From Parcubacteria group bacterium (lineage in GTDB: Bacteria > Patescibacteriota > Minisyncoccia > UBA6257 > UBA11618), in assembly GCA_943357895.1 (NCBI GenBank), contig CALRGO010000005.1, forward strand, positions 1-35,554: a stretch of DNA of 35,554 nt. Reading direction: 5' to 3'. Below, one piece after another: positions 15,483 through 23,532 of the stretch. Position numbers and translations under genes: made by a program. The first letter of the stretch is position 1; every line of letters begins with the position of its first letter. A model generated the notes under the pieces. The model was not told the origin of the DNA, ran no database searches, and worked only from the letters and a program-made list of their open reading frames with translations.

Positions 15483-16440
15483 TTTTTATTTTAAATAGTT
15501 TCCACCGTGCGTCCTTTTCGAATTGCGTGCGCGTAAGGGCTCCTACATGCGCACCCAGATGTTCCGTAACTGACGTGGCATTCGCGCTCGCAAGGCGCAT
15601 GGCATAAGCGATATCTTCTTTCCGGATAAACCCCGCCACAAACCCACTCCCGAAGGCATCCCCCGCGCCCGTGCGACTTACTACATTTTTATCCGCGAAA
15701 ATCCCCGCTTGATATATACGATTACCGTCCGAAACGTGCACGCCGCGCGGCCCATCCGTCATTACGCAGATGCCGTCCACCAGTTCGTCTAAGTACTTAA
15801 AAATCTCTTGCTCTTTTGTGGGCGCGATACCGGTTATTATCGCCGCTTCTTCGCGGTTCACGAGCAGTAGCTTTATTTTAGATACCAGCGGCCGAAGTAA
15901 TGCCCCGCGGTTTGCGCAATATGCAGCAGAAGGATTTAAGGCGACGAGAATACCCTGCGCGTAACAATGGTCGATAATCGCCTCCGTTACCGCCGCGTCT
16001 ATATGCGACGGCGTAATATACACCCACTTCGCCGCAAGCTTCGCAAACGGGACGTCTTTTAGCGGTAAACTATCCGCCGCGCCACGGTGCGCAAGCACCG
16101 TACGCTCGCCATCAGGATACAACAGTATCGCGCTCTGCCCCGTCGCTTCACGGGCATCCGCATGCGCCCACGCCGTAATTCCCTCTTTTTCGACTGCACG
16201 CGTAATTGACTCCCCCGCGCTATCCGTGCCCACGCGAAACAATGCCGCCGTTTTAAACCCCTGCCGCGCAAACGTAACGGCCGCGTTCACCGCCCCGCCG
16301 CCGACGAAGCATTGCGGTGCGCCGACTTCCGCCTTCGCGCCTTTTTCGAATTTAAAACTATCGCTCGTAAGCGGATAAAAAACATCCTGCGTCGCTGTGC
16401 CGATAGTTATAACGTCGAAGACTCCCTCCTCTCTCTCCAT
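15475..16440 (-). CDS. PfkB family carbohydrate/nucleoside kinase
   Basis: A 321-aa kinase of the ribokinase/PfkB fold. Visible features: N-terminal strand ITIGTATQDVFYP, the substrate-binding GGGAVNAAVTFARQG (47-61), LNPS and NREEA (about 168-199) and the PfkB signature TGAGDAFGSGFVAG with catalytic base Asp261. The substrate cannot be told by eye: adenosine, ribose or fructose-phosphate kinases share these motifs. It lies 21 nt downstream of alaS and overlaps the next gene by 8 nt, so it is within a long operon running from DUF5667 to the unknown gene. The sequence just before the ATG is CTTCCTCCT, the opposite of a Shine-Dalgarno. Confidence 0.9.
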   Translation of the reverse strand: MEREEGVFDVITIGTATQDVFYPLTSDSFKFEKGAKAEVGAPQCFVGGGAVNAAVTFARQGFKTAALFRVGTDSAGESITRAVEKEGITAWAHADAREATGQSAILLYPDGERTVLAHRGAADSLPLKDVPFAKLAAKWVYITPSHIDAAVTEAIIDHCYAQGILVALNPSAAYCANRGALLRPLVSKIKLLLVNREEAAIITGIAPTKEQEIFKYLDELVDGICVMTDGPRGVHVSDGNRIYQAGIFADKNVVSRTGAGDAFGSGFVAGFIRKEDIAYAMRLASANATSVTEHLGAHVGALTRTQFEKDARWKLFKIKNG

Positions 16441-16461
16441 AGGAGGAAGTATAACACGACG

Positions 16462-18222
16462 TTATTCAACCGTGGCGCGGATGCGACGGATACCTTGGGA
16501 GACGGCTTCTTCCTTTATGATTTTGAAAACGCCGAGGGCAGAAGTATGGGTTACGTGCGGGCCGCCGCAGAATTCTTTGCTGTAGGCAGACGCGAGCGTA
16601 GTACCCACGTAATACACTTTTACCGTATCCGGATATTTTTCTTTAAAATAATATAGAGCGCCGGTTTTTTTAGCTTCTACTAGCGGCATTTCAACGAAGG
16701 TCATGGGTAGATCCTCCTTAACCCGAGCATTAACGATATCCTCTACTTTCTTTAACTCTTCTGCCGTTACTTTACGCGCAAACGAAAAGTCAAAACGCGT
16801 GCGCTCTACCGTAATATCCGATCCGCGTTGTTCTACTTCGCTACCGAGCACGTCGCGGAGCGCCTGCTGAAGCAAGTGCGTAGCGGTGTGAAGCCGCGTT
16901 ACTTTTTTAAGCTCTTCTTCGCTACCCGCTTTCAATTCTCCCGTATCCAAAATAAGGCCATGGCCGCCAAACTTCTTTTCTGCTCCCGCGCGGGATATAG
17001 CTTGGTGCTTTTCGAATTCTTTATCAAAATCGGCGCGCGTGAGACTCGCCGTCTTATCAGGCGCCATTTCTTTTATTGCCTCGTACGGCAAGCCGTAGCT
17101 TTCGAAGAGCTTGAATGCCGCTTGCGGCGTTACCGCATCCATCCTGCCGAGTTCTTTTGCGCCCTGCGCCATAGTCTTTTGAAACTTCACGTATTCGTCA
17201 TTAAAAACGCCTGTAATGACAACTTCATTAAGCTCCGGATACACAACGGCATATTTTTTAAATATTTCGCGCGTAAGACCAGCGAACAAGGCCCCGTCCA
17301 TGCCTTGCGCGATAATGCGGCGCATGAGCCGACGCAACACATACCCTGCGCCCTTATTCATCGGGCGCACGCCGTCGCTTACGAGAAACGCGATGGCGCG
17401 CGCATGGTCGGCAAAAATACGCGCTGTGCGCTCTGCCGTACCCGTGGGTAATTTCGTGATGAGTGGTAAAAATAAATCCGTTTCAAAGACCGTCTTTGTA
17501 CCCTGCGAAACCATTACGAGGCGCTCCAAGCCCATGCCGGTATCAACCCCAAACTGCGCAAGGGGCTTTAATTCTTTACCTACTGCGCCTGCAAGTAAAT
17601 CCTCGCGCGAGCCGTTATAAAAAAACTGGTTAAAGACGACGTTCCAAATTTCCGTATCTTCACCCGAACCGCTCTTGCAGTAGATCTCCGTGGTGGGGCC
17701 GCACGGACCGGACGAACCCGTCGGCCCCCAGAAAACGTCTTCCATGCCTTCGTAGCGAACATCCGTAACGCCAAGCTCTTTCCAAATGCCGGCGGATTCT
17801 TCGTCGCGCGGCACCGCCTGCCCTGAGCTTGTCGAATGGGAACCCTCGAAGACCGTGACGTAGGAAATTGGCAATGCCATTTCCTTAGTTATAAAATCAA
17901 ACGCCAACGTTATTGCCTCACGCTTCTCGTAACCGCCAAAAGAAAAATTACCAAGCATCTCGAAAAAAGTAAGGTGACGCTCGTCGCCTACTTCGTCGAT
18001 ATCCGAAGTGCGAAACGATTTTTGGCACGACGCCGTACTCTTAGCACCGAAGTCGCGCACTGCATCTACTTCGCCCGTATAATACGGCTTAAACTGCTGC
18101 ATGCCAGCGGTAGTTAAAAGCACTGACGGATCAGATGGCACTAAAGATGACGAAGCGACGGCAGCATGGCCGTTTGTTACAAAAAAATCTAAAAACCGTT
18201 TACGAATTTCATCCGCTTTCAT
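16462..18222 (-). CDS. alaS: Alanine-tRNA ligase, short form
   Basis: A 586-aa AlaRS that charges tRNA-Ala. Class II motifs are present in the N-terminal catalytic part (FFVTNGHAAVASSSLVPSD, TTAGMQQFKPYY, GMGLERLVMV), followed by the tRNA-recognition helices and the editing domain with HxxxH (HTATHL) and CGGPH zinc-site motifs. It stops at the end of the editing domain, so the oligomerisation/C-Ala part of the usual 870-residue enzyme is missing; such short forms occur in CPR bacteria. A dispersed repeat adds STSSGQA near residue 125. It follows the DUF5667 gene by 27 nt and precedes the PfkB gene by 21 nt. Confidence 0.95.
   Translation of the reverse strand: MKADEIRKRFLDFFVTNGHAAVASSSLVPSDPSVLLTTAGMQQFKPYYTGEVDAVRDFGAKSTASCQKSFRTSDIDEVGDERHLTFFEMLGNFSFGGYEKREAITLAFDFITKEMALPISYVTVFEGSHSTSSGQAVPRDEESAGIWKELGVTDVRYEGMEDVFWGPTGSSGPCGPTTEIYCKSGSGEDTEIWNVVFNQFFYNGSREDLLAGAVGKELKPLAQFGVDTGMGLERLVMVSQGTKTVFETDLFLPLITKLPTGTAERTARIFADHARAIAFLVSDGVRPMNKGAGYVLRRLMRRIIAQGMDGALFAGLTREIFKKYAVVYPELNEVVITGVFNDEYVKFQKTMAQGAKELGRMDAVTPQAAFKLFESYGLPYEAIKEMAPDKTASLTRADFDKEFEKHQAISRAGAEKKFGGHGLILDTGELKAGSEEELKKVTRLHTATHLLQQALRDVLGSEVEQRGSDITVERTRFDFSFARKVTAEELKKVEDIVNARVKEDLPMTFVEMPLVEAKKTGALYYFKEKYPDTVKVYYVGTTLASAYSKEFCGGPHVTHTSALGVFKIIKEEAVSQGIRRIRATVE
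17821..17840. repeat. Dispersed palindromic repeat in alaS
   Basis: CCCTGAGCTTGTCGAATGGG, in frame inside alaS, encoding HSTSSGQ on the minus strand. It is the same unit as at 10024-10042 but read in a different frame. Confidence 0.8.
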
Positions 18223-18249
18223 TTCCTACCTATCCTATATCAAAATTTC

Positions 18250-19467
18250 CTAATTGCCGAGTAGCGCCAAAACAAGCTTAATTTCGCGGATTGCCACAAG
18301 GGTTTCGCGCGCAGGAACACCACCTATCGCGTCTGCCACCGCCGCGATACGCTTATCTATAAACGCCGGCTTTACGCGCACCGCATCGTACTGCAATTTC
18401 ACAAACGCTAATTCTTCGCGCAAATCCTGCGCGGATAACGTATTTAAAAGCAATGCGTCGGTTGCGGCACCTGATGCAAGCACGCCGTGCTGAAACGCAA
18501 GGTCATACGCACCCTCGCCCATAAACCGGTTCGCTTGCTGGATAAAGTAGCTCGCTTGATCACTCTTAACGCCCTGCATAGCGGCAACGGATGCCGCGTG
18601 CGCGATTGCCGCACGTGCCTCGTGCGCCGTCATAAACCGCGCCTCGGCTGCCGCCTTTAAAACGCTCTGACTCGCAAGCGTAAGAATATTTTTTGTTTCC
18701 ACGTCGCCGGCGCGGTCGCGCATGGCGGCTATGGAATAAAACCGCATACGGGGGTCACCCGAAAGCGACGCGAGATTATCGGCAGTCACTAAACCCCTCT
18801 TTAACTTACCCACGAGCACGGTTGCCATATCTTCTTTAAAGAGTCCGATCTCCCGCGACATGTCGGGCGAGGCAACTACCGTAGCTAAACCAGCAAGGGC
18901 ATCCAAAGCGTATAATTCGCGGTATGCGCCGGTATCGGTAGTGACAAACTCCTGCGCGCGGCTACGGAAAGCCCCATGACCGTTCTGCCCGAACACTTCA
19001 AGAACAAGGTTTATAAGGTTTTCACGCGAAGCGATAACGCCGGACCGAACACCAACGCTCCCCACTACGCTTTTACCAACAAGCACCGTATTAAAAAATT
19101 GCGTGTGCGTCATAAACAGCTCTGCGACGCCCGTAAACACCTGACTATCCCCAATGCCCCGTGCGACAGTAGTAAGGGAATCAACTTCGTCGTCATAGGC
19201 GCGCAAAGCCGTAAAAATAACTTCGTCATCCTTTCCCGCCACAAGGACTTCTTTAATATCAGCACGCCGCTCGGAAACAAGGCGTAATTCAAGAAGCGCT
19301 TTTGACACGGCATTAAAAGTTAATGCGCGACGCAAGCTCCGCATGCCATCCTGAACGAAATAAAACGGGTTGCCGGGGGGTAATGTTGCCGCGTTTGCGC
19401 TACCCGTAAAAAGCGCAAAAATTACCCCATGGGCAATAAAAAAACCAGATATAATCTGCTTTTTCAT
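18250..19467 (-). CDS. Exported DUF5667-like protein
   Basis: A 405-aa secreted or membrane-attached protein. The start at 19467 gives a signal peptide (MKKQIISGFFIAHGVIFALF, cleavage near ANAA about residue 27); an upstream frame to 19521 contains the promoter and is rejected. Residues about 30-75 (LPPGNPFYFVQDGMRSLRRA and the following LTFNAVSKALLELRL) look like the DUF5667 pattern, often seen in proteins of Patescibacteria and actinobacteria. The rest is helical and rich in Ala. First gene of the operon with alaS, pfkB-like and the unknown 418-aa gene. The extended -10 TGGTATGCT ends 9 nt before the ATG. Function unknown. Confidence 0.75.
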   Translation of the reverse strand: MKKQIISGFFIAHGVIFALFTGSANAATLPPGNPFYFVQDGMRSLRRALTFNAVSKALLELRLVSERRADIKEVLVAGKDDEVIFTALRAYDDEVDSLTTVARGIGDSQVFTGVAELFMTHTQFFNTVLVGKSVVGSVGVRSGVIASRENLINLVLEVFGQNGHGAFRSRAQEFVTTDTGAYRELYALDALAGLATVVASPDMSREIGLFKEDMATVLVGKLKRGLVTADNLASLSGDPRMRFYSIAAMRDRAGDVETKNILTLASQSVLKAAAEARFMTAHEARAAIAHAASVAAMQGVKSDQASYFIQQANRFMGEGAYDLAFQHGVLASGAATDALLLNTLSAQDLREELAFVKLQYDAVRVKPAFIDKRIAAVADAIGGVPARETLVAIREIKLVLALLGN

Positions 19468-19476
19468 GATAGGTAC

Positions 19477-19485
19477 AGCATACCA
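19477..19485 (-). promoter_or_regulatory. Extended -10 promoter of the DUF5667-alaS operon
   Basis: TGGTATGCT on the minus strand with the hexamer at 19477-19482, 9 nt before the ATG. Expected leader about 2-3 nt. Confidence 0.6.
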
Positions 19486-19536
19486 TAGGCTGAGCGCGGG
19501 TACAAGGAAGAATGCATACACACCCTAGAAAGTTAT

Positions 19537-19565
19537 TTGACATTAAAACAACGATGCGTTATATT
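19537..19565 (+). promoter_or_regulatory. Strong sigma-70 promoter of a candidate small RNA
   Basis: Consensus TTGACA (19537-19542), 17-bp spacer, TATATT (19560-19565). This is the best promoter in the window apart from that of 16S, and it points into a region without a convincing gene. Confidence 0.85.
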
Positions 19566-19571
19566 ATATAT

Positions 19572-19744
19572 AGAGCTTAAAAGCTCGGGTCACGGACCGC
19601 CTACGGGAAGGTGAGATATCCCACAAGGCGATGAAGAAAGCGGCACCAAAGAAGGAACGGCATGCCCCCCCTCGCGACGCCAAGTACCCCGTGCCCGAGC
19701 TATACTCCCCGACGCGCCATTCTCTCCGCGTCGGGGATTTTTTT
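19572..19744 (+). ncRNA. Candidate structured small RNA of unknown class
   Basis: About 170 nt lie between a consensus promoter and a strong terminator, between two genes on the other strand. The RNA can close with a 13-bp helix pairing AGCTCGGG-CACGG (19582-19595) with CCGTG-CCCGAGCT (19689-19701); an inner hairpin pairs CGCCT with AGGCG and GGGA with TCCC (about 19598-19630). A 5' hairpin GAGCT/AGCTC (19573-19586) competes with the closing helix, so two folds are possible. It lacks the conserved segments of SRP RNA, RNase P RNA and tmRNA. A 6S-like role is conceivable from the long closed stem, but unproven. A frame from ATG 19631 reads through the terminator and antisense to rpoD and is probably not a gene. 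Confidence 0.65.
19706..19744 (+). terminator. Intrinsic terminator of the small RNA
   Basis: Perfect 11-bp stem TCCCCGACGCG/CGCGTCGGGGA (19706-19716 with 19727-19737) followed by seven T. Confidence 0.9.
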
Positions 19745-19774
19745 CTACCCACTACTCACTATCCACTAATCACT
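19744..19774 (-). repeat. Heptamer repeat AGTGRNT x4, copy 2
   Basis: Read on the minus strand: AGTGATT, AGTGGAT, AGTGAGT, AGTGGGT, then AGA. It starts just after the rpoD stop, as copy 1 does after the RF1 stop. Confidence 0.8.
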
Positions 19775-19777
19775 TCG

Positions 19778-21082
19778 TCAGTATCCCTCGAGCATGTGCG
19801 CGTGCTCGTGGCCGCGAATACGCGCCAAGGCCTTTGCCTCGATCTGCCGAATGCGTTCACGGGTGACGCCGAACTGCTTACCCACTTCCTCCAAGGTGTG
19901 CGTTACGCCATCATCCAAGCCGAACCGCATGCCCAAAATCTTTTGCTCGCGCGGCGCCAAGTCTTCCAAAATTTTTCTAATGCGTTCGCGCAGCAACGCC
20001 TGCGAGGCAGACTGCTGAGGCGATAAGGTCTTTTCGTCCTGTATGAAGTTTGCGAGTACCGAATCATCGTCGTCCCCGCCGTCACCCAAGGGCGATTCTA
20101 AGGAAATAACTTCCTGCGAAATTTTCTGTATATGGTAGACGCGCTCCACCGGCACGCCCATTTCTATGGCGATTTCTTCCGCTAATGGTTCGCGGCCGAG
20201 TTCTTGGAAAAGGCGGCGCTTCGCCTGCGTGTACTTCGAAATAGTTTCCACCATATGAACGGGGATACGGATAGTACGCGACTGGTCTGCTAAGGCGCGC
20301 GTAATTGCCTGCCGGATCCACCAGTGGGCGTAGGTCGAAAACTTGTATCCGCGGCGGTAGTCGAACTTGTCGACCGCGCGCGACAGGCCGATATTCCCTT
20401 CTTGTATCAAGTCCAAGATAGAAAGGTTAGGGCTGCGGTTCACATACCGCTTAGCGATGGAAACAACCAAACGAAGGTTCGCCTTAATAAACTGGCGGCG
20501 CGCCTCTTCGTCCCCTTTTTCGATGCGCTTGGCGAGTTCGCGCTCATCTTCGGACTTTAAAAGGCTCTCGCGGCCGATTTCCTTTAAATACGATTGCACG
20601 GCGTCGAGTGCGGCAGCGGGGATATGGCCGTCGGCCTCAATACCCTTCACGCTCACACTATCATCCTTCGGTACGTCAATAAGCTGGCTCGTCTCGATTA
20701 CCTTAATGTTCGATTTTTCGAGTTCGTTGTAGATTTCCTCAAGGAAGACGATATCGTCTTCGATCGTCGGGAAATACTGTAAAACCTCGGTATCCGTAAT
20801 AAACCCACGGCCACGGCCACGGTCGATAAGCTCGCCTAATTTTTCCGTATCAAATTTGCGCTTTTCTTCGGCGCGCAAGGTAGCCTTCGGCTTCTTTGCG
20901 GGCTTTGCGGATTTCTTAACAGCCTTACGTGGAGCAACTTTCTTAACCTTGGAAACGGTTTTAGCCCGCGGTGCGGGCTTTTTCACTGCTTTCTTTATAT
21001 TTTTCTTTACTGCCTTTTTAGCAGGCTTCACTTTTACTTTAGCTTTCGCTTTCGCCGTAGGCTTCTTATTTCCTTTTGCCAT
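19778..21082 (-). CDS. rpoD: Primary RNA polymerase sigma factor (sigma-70 family)
   Basis: A 434-aa sigma factor. Residues 1-75 are an unusual Lys/Ala/Pro-rich tail ([17 protein letters not shown]), like a histone H1 arm. About 78-140 looks like region 1.1; regions 1.2-2.4 follow with [26 protein letters not shown] and [17 protein letters not shown]; region 3 and a full region 4 helix-turn-helix ([20 protein letters not shown]) end the protein. It should recognise the TTGACA/TATAAT promoters found here. The start overlaps the end of dnaG by 17 nt, the classic dnaG-rpoD pairing. The gene has no Shine-Dalgarno and is probably translated by coupling. Confidence 0.96.
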   Translation of the reverse strand: MAKGNKKPTAKAKAKVKVKPAKKAVKKNIKKAVKKPAPRAKTVSKVKKVAPRKAVKKSAKPAKKPKATLRAEEKRKFDTEKLGELIDRGRGRGFITDTEVLQYFPTIEDDIVFLEEIYNELEKSNIKVIETSQLIDVPKDDSVSVKGIEADGHIPAAALDAVQSYLKEIGRESLLKSEDERELAKRIEKGDEEARRQFIKANLRLVVSIAKRYVNRSPNLSILDLIQEGNIGLSRAVDKFDYRRGYKFSTYAHWWIRQAITRALADQSRTIRIPVHMVETISKYTQAKRRLFQELGREPLAEEIAIEMGVPVERVYHIQKISQEVISLESPLGDGGDDDDSVLANFIQDEKTLSPQQSASQALLRERIRKILEDLAPREQKILGMRFGLDDGVTHTLEEVGKQFGVTRERIRQIEAKALARIRGHEHAHMLEGY

Positions 21083-22727
21083 CAGGGATAGTATGCAACT
21101 GCCGCGTCACATTGTCAAACTCTGTTAGTGCAATTTTAAGCGCCTCGTCGTCACGGGTCGCTTGTGCGGTAAGTATCCGCGCTTTGATATCTAGTAACCG
21201 CTCACGATGCAATTCCTTACGTAATTCTTCCGTAAGGGACGTAACCTCCGCCGCGCGATCTTCGGGGGTTATTTCGTGAGTCTCTAATTCAGCTCGTAAA
21301 TCGGCTATGGGGGAGACTACTACCGCATAATCCGGCATAGCAGCAACAAGCTCGGCATTACCCCCTAACTTAGCGATACGGTCGATTATAAGCGTCTTAC
21401 GAGCTGCGCGTGGCGGCAGAGGTGCGGCGATAGCAAGCGGCGCCTTGGGGCCGACCGGCGCTTCCAGACGCTCCATTTCAGCATGAAGCACGTGCTCCGT
21501 AACGCCGGTAGCCATAGAAAGTGCACATAACCACGCCGATTGCTCGAACGGGCTTTGGAGCGCTTTGATTTTAAGAAGGATAAACCGCGCGCCGCGCTTA
21601 CGGTCGTCGGGATTCGTAAGCGACTGCGGTAAATAACGGTTAAAATAAAACTCGCGTGCTGACTGCGGGTGCGCCACAAGATCCAAAAGAAGCGCCGGAT
21701 CGTTTTTCGCGATATCCGCCGGATCCTTATCTTTCATGCTTATAATACCCACCGAAAAATCGTGTGCGAGGGCAAGGTCGATGCCGCGCTCTATCGCCCG
21801 CTGACCGGCTTCGTCGTTGTCGAAACATAAGAGCAATTTTTCGCTAATGCGGCGTAAGGCCAGCAAATGGTCGGCGGTAAGCGCGGTGCCGGAGGTTGCT
21901 ATCACGTTTTTCACCCCGCTTTGGTACGACATCAAAAAATCCATCTGACCTTCCACAAGAACCGCCGTCCCCGCTTCGCGTATCGCCCCTTTGGACTTAT
22001 GGAAGCCGTATAAAATCTTCGACTTTTGGAAGATGGGGGTTTCGGGCGAGTTCACGTATTTGGCAATGTCAGCCGGTGCAAAAGCCAACGGCATTATGCG
22101 GCCGGTAAAACCCACGACTTTACTCACATGGTTATAGAGCGGGAACATCAGCCGGCCACGAAACCTATCCCAATACGTCCCCCGCTCGGTGCGGAATACA
22201 AGGCCAGAACTTTCAATGTCTTGCATGCTTAACCCTTTTTTAACCAAGTGCCGCAATAGTAAATCCGAAGAGGGTGGCGCGTAGCCTATTTCGAATTCGG
22301 CGATAGTTTCGCGCGTAAGGCCGCGACCAAGGGCGTATTCCCAAATATCGTCCGTCATATTAGCGCGAAAGAATTCCACCGCCGCCTCTTGGGCGGCATA
22401 CAACGCATCGTATTTTTTGTATTCGGATCCGCCGCTCCGCAAACGGGCGGAATCGATGCCGGCCCGCTCGGCGAGCAACTTCAATGCGTCGTAAAACTCG
22501 ACGTTTTCATACTTCATTACGAACGAAATCACGTCGCCGCCTTCATTGCACCCGCCGAAGCAATGCCAATTGCGCCGCTCGGGCGATATCATAAATGACG
22601 GCGTCTTTTCCTTATGAAACGGGCAACACGCCTTGAAATTGCGGCCGGCCGGAAATACGGGAATATAGCTGCGAATGACTTCGACGACATCCAGCTTATC
22701 CTTTACATCTTCTACGACGGTTCCCAT
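21066..22727 (-). CDS. dnaG: DNA primase
   Basis: A 553-aa primase that makes RNA primers for replication. The CHC2 zinc domain is at about 33-64 (CCPFH...HCFGGC), then the RNA polymerase core with [12 protein letters not shown]-like sequence and a TOPRIM domain: [11 protein letters not shown] (catalytic Glu) and [11 protein letters not shown] (DxD). The C-terminal helicase-interacting part (about 420-553) is divergent and shorter than in E. coli (581 aa overall). It is followed by rpoD with a 17-nt overlap. Upstream is a weak GGTACTAC -10-like element 8 nt before ATG. Confidence 0.95.
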   Translation of the reverse strand: MGTVVEDVKDKLDVVEVIRSYIPVFPAGRNFKACCPFHKEKTPSFMISPERRNWHCFGGCNEGGDVISFVMKYENVEFYDALKLLAERAGIDSARLRSGGSEYKKYDALYAAQEAAVEFFRANMTDDIWEYALGRGLTRETIAEFEIGYAPPSSDLLLRHLVKKGLSMQDIESSGLVFRTERGTYWDRFRGRLMFPLYNHVSKVVGFTGRIMPLAFAPADIAKYVNSPETPIFQKSKILYGFHKSKGAIREAGTAVLVEGQMDFLMSYQSGVKNVIATSGTALTADHLLALRRISEKLLLCFDNDEAGQRAIERGIDLALAHDFSVGIISMKDKDPADIAKNDPALLLDLVAHPQSAREFYFNRYLPQSLTNPDDRKRGARFILLKIKALQSPFEQSAWLCALSMATGVTEHVLHAEMERLEAPVGPKAPLAIAAPLPPRAARKTLIIDRIAKLGGNAELVAAMPDYAVVVSPIADLRAELETHEITPEDRAAEVTSLTEELRKELHRERLLDIKARILTAQATRDDEALKIALTEFDNVTRQLHTIPDGKRK

Positions 22728-22768
22728 TACTATTAGTAGTACCGCATATTTACTGCCTTGCGAAGCAC

Positions 22769-22797
22769 TTGCAAAAACCAGCGAAACGGCATATGAT
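22769..22797 (+). promoter_or_regulatory. Promoter of the L28-tRNA-Pro unit
   Basis: TTGCAA (22769-22774), 17 bp, TATGAT (22792-22797). The leader to the L28 ATG is about 15 nt, without a Shine-Dalgarno motif. Confidence 0.7.
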
Positions 22798-22818
22798 TAC
22801 CTTACTTAACGTATTCCC

Positions 22819-23010
22819 ATGAAACACTGCTTATTGTGCGGCAAAGGATCAATTATGGCGGGCACTCGCAAGCTTTTGCGTGGCCACTACAACCCTACGA
22901 ACTGGAGCCGTAAATACCCCAACCTCCAAAAGACCCCCTTAGCCGACGGCCAAACTGTCATGGCGTGCACTCGCTGCCGCCGCACCCTTGTGAAGCCGGC
23001 TCGCAAATAA
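22819..23010 (+). CDS. rpmB: 50S ribosomal protein bL28
   Basis: A 63-aa bL28. It begins MKHCLLCGKGSIMAGTRKLL and contains GHYNPTNWSRKYPNLQK; two CxxC pairs (CLLC near 4-7, CTRC near 52-55) mark the zinc-binding form. It is co-transcribed with the tRNA-Pro gene 13 nt downstream. The length fits the family. Confidence 0.95.
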   Translation: MKHCLLCGKGSIMAGTRKLLRGHYNPTNWSRKYPNLQKTPLADGQTVMACTRCRRTLVKPARK

Positions 23011-23023
23011 GATACTAGGACTA

Positions 23024-23094
23024 CGGGGTGTAGTATATGGGTAGTACGCAAAGCTGGGGGTTTTGCAAACCGGGTTCAAGCCCCGGCACCCCGA
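23024..23094 (+). tRNA. tRNA-Pro (anticodon GGG)
   Basis: A full cloverleaf: acceptor CGGGGTG/CACCCCG, D-arm GTAT-ATGGGTA-GTAC, anticodon stem CAAAG/TTTTG with loop CTGGGGG (anticodon GGG at 23056-23058), 4-nt variable loop, T-arm CCGGG-TTCAAGC-CCCGG, discriminator A. The C1-G72 acceptor pair is typical of bacterial tRNA-Pro. CCA is not encoded (ACCGC follows), so a CCA-adding enzyme is needed. Confidence 0.93.
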
Positions 23095-23098
23095 CCGC

Positions 23099-23138
23099 AA
23101 TAAATCAAAAAGCGCCATACGGCGTTTTTTGATTTATT
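23099..23138. terminator. Bidirectional terminator between tRNA-Pro and the response regulator
   Basis: Near-perfect 18-bp stem (23099-23116 with 23121-23138) with a GGCGTTTTTT segment on the plus side and the mirror on the minus side, loop ATAC. Confidence 0.9.
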
Positions 23139-23151
23139 GTCAAAAAACCCT

Positions 23152-23520
23152 CTACCCGATATGCGTGTGCACCTTCGCTATAAGGTCATTCGGCGTAAAA
23201 TGCGCCTTTATCAAATAATCTTTCGCACCTAATTTCATCCCCCGCTCCACATCTTCGCGCTGGCCGAGGTTGCTTAAAATAATTACGGGGATAGCGGCAA
23301 CGCCCGCTACCTTCGCTTTTGCCTCTAAGTAATCGAACCCATTCATAATAGGTAATATGATATCCAAGACCACTAAATCCGGCTTCTTTTTCGCCGTCAT
23401 ATCGAGCGCCTCGCTGCCGTCGAGCGCCTCGATCACAGTAAACCCCTCCTTCACAAGCTTCGCCACGAGCACTTCGCGCATGTATTTTTCGTCCTCGACC
23501 ACTAAGATCGTCTTTGTCAT
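23152..23520 (-). CDS. Response regulator, stand-alone receiver domain
   Basis: A 122-aa CheY-like receiver with Glu9/Asp10, phosphoacceptor Asp53 (VLDIILP), Ser83 and Lys105 (YLIKAHFTP). It has no output domain. It follows the histidine kinase gene by 12 nt and is its likely partner. The sequence is a close relative of the regulator at 1382-1750, so both may be read by the same kinase. A TAATAT box is 9-10 nt before the ATG, so an extra internal promoter is possible. Confidence 0.95.
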   Translation of the reverse strand: MTKTILVVEDEKYMREVLVAKLVKEGFTVIEALDGSEALDMTAKKKPDLVVLDIILPIMNGFDYLEAKAKVAGVAAIPVIILSNLGQREDVERGMKLGAKDYLIKAHFTPNDLIAKVHTHIG

Positions 23521-23532
23521 ATAAGGTTTATA

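Noticed and set aside
19631-20026. Plus-strand frame of 131 codons starting inside the small RNA
   Set aside because: It reads through a strong terminator and then antisense through conserved rpoD, so it is most likely not a gene. A very short peptide within the RNA cannot be excluded.
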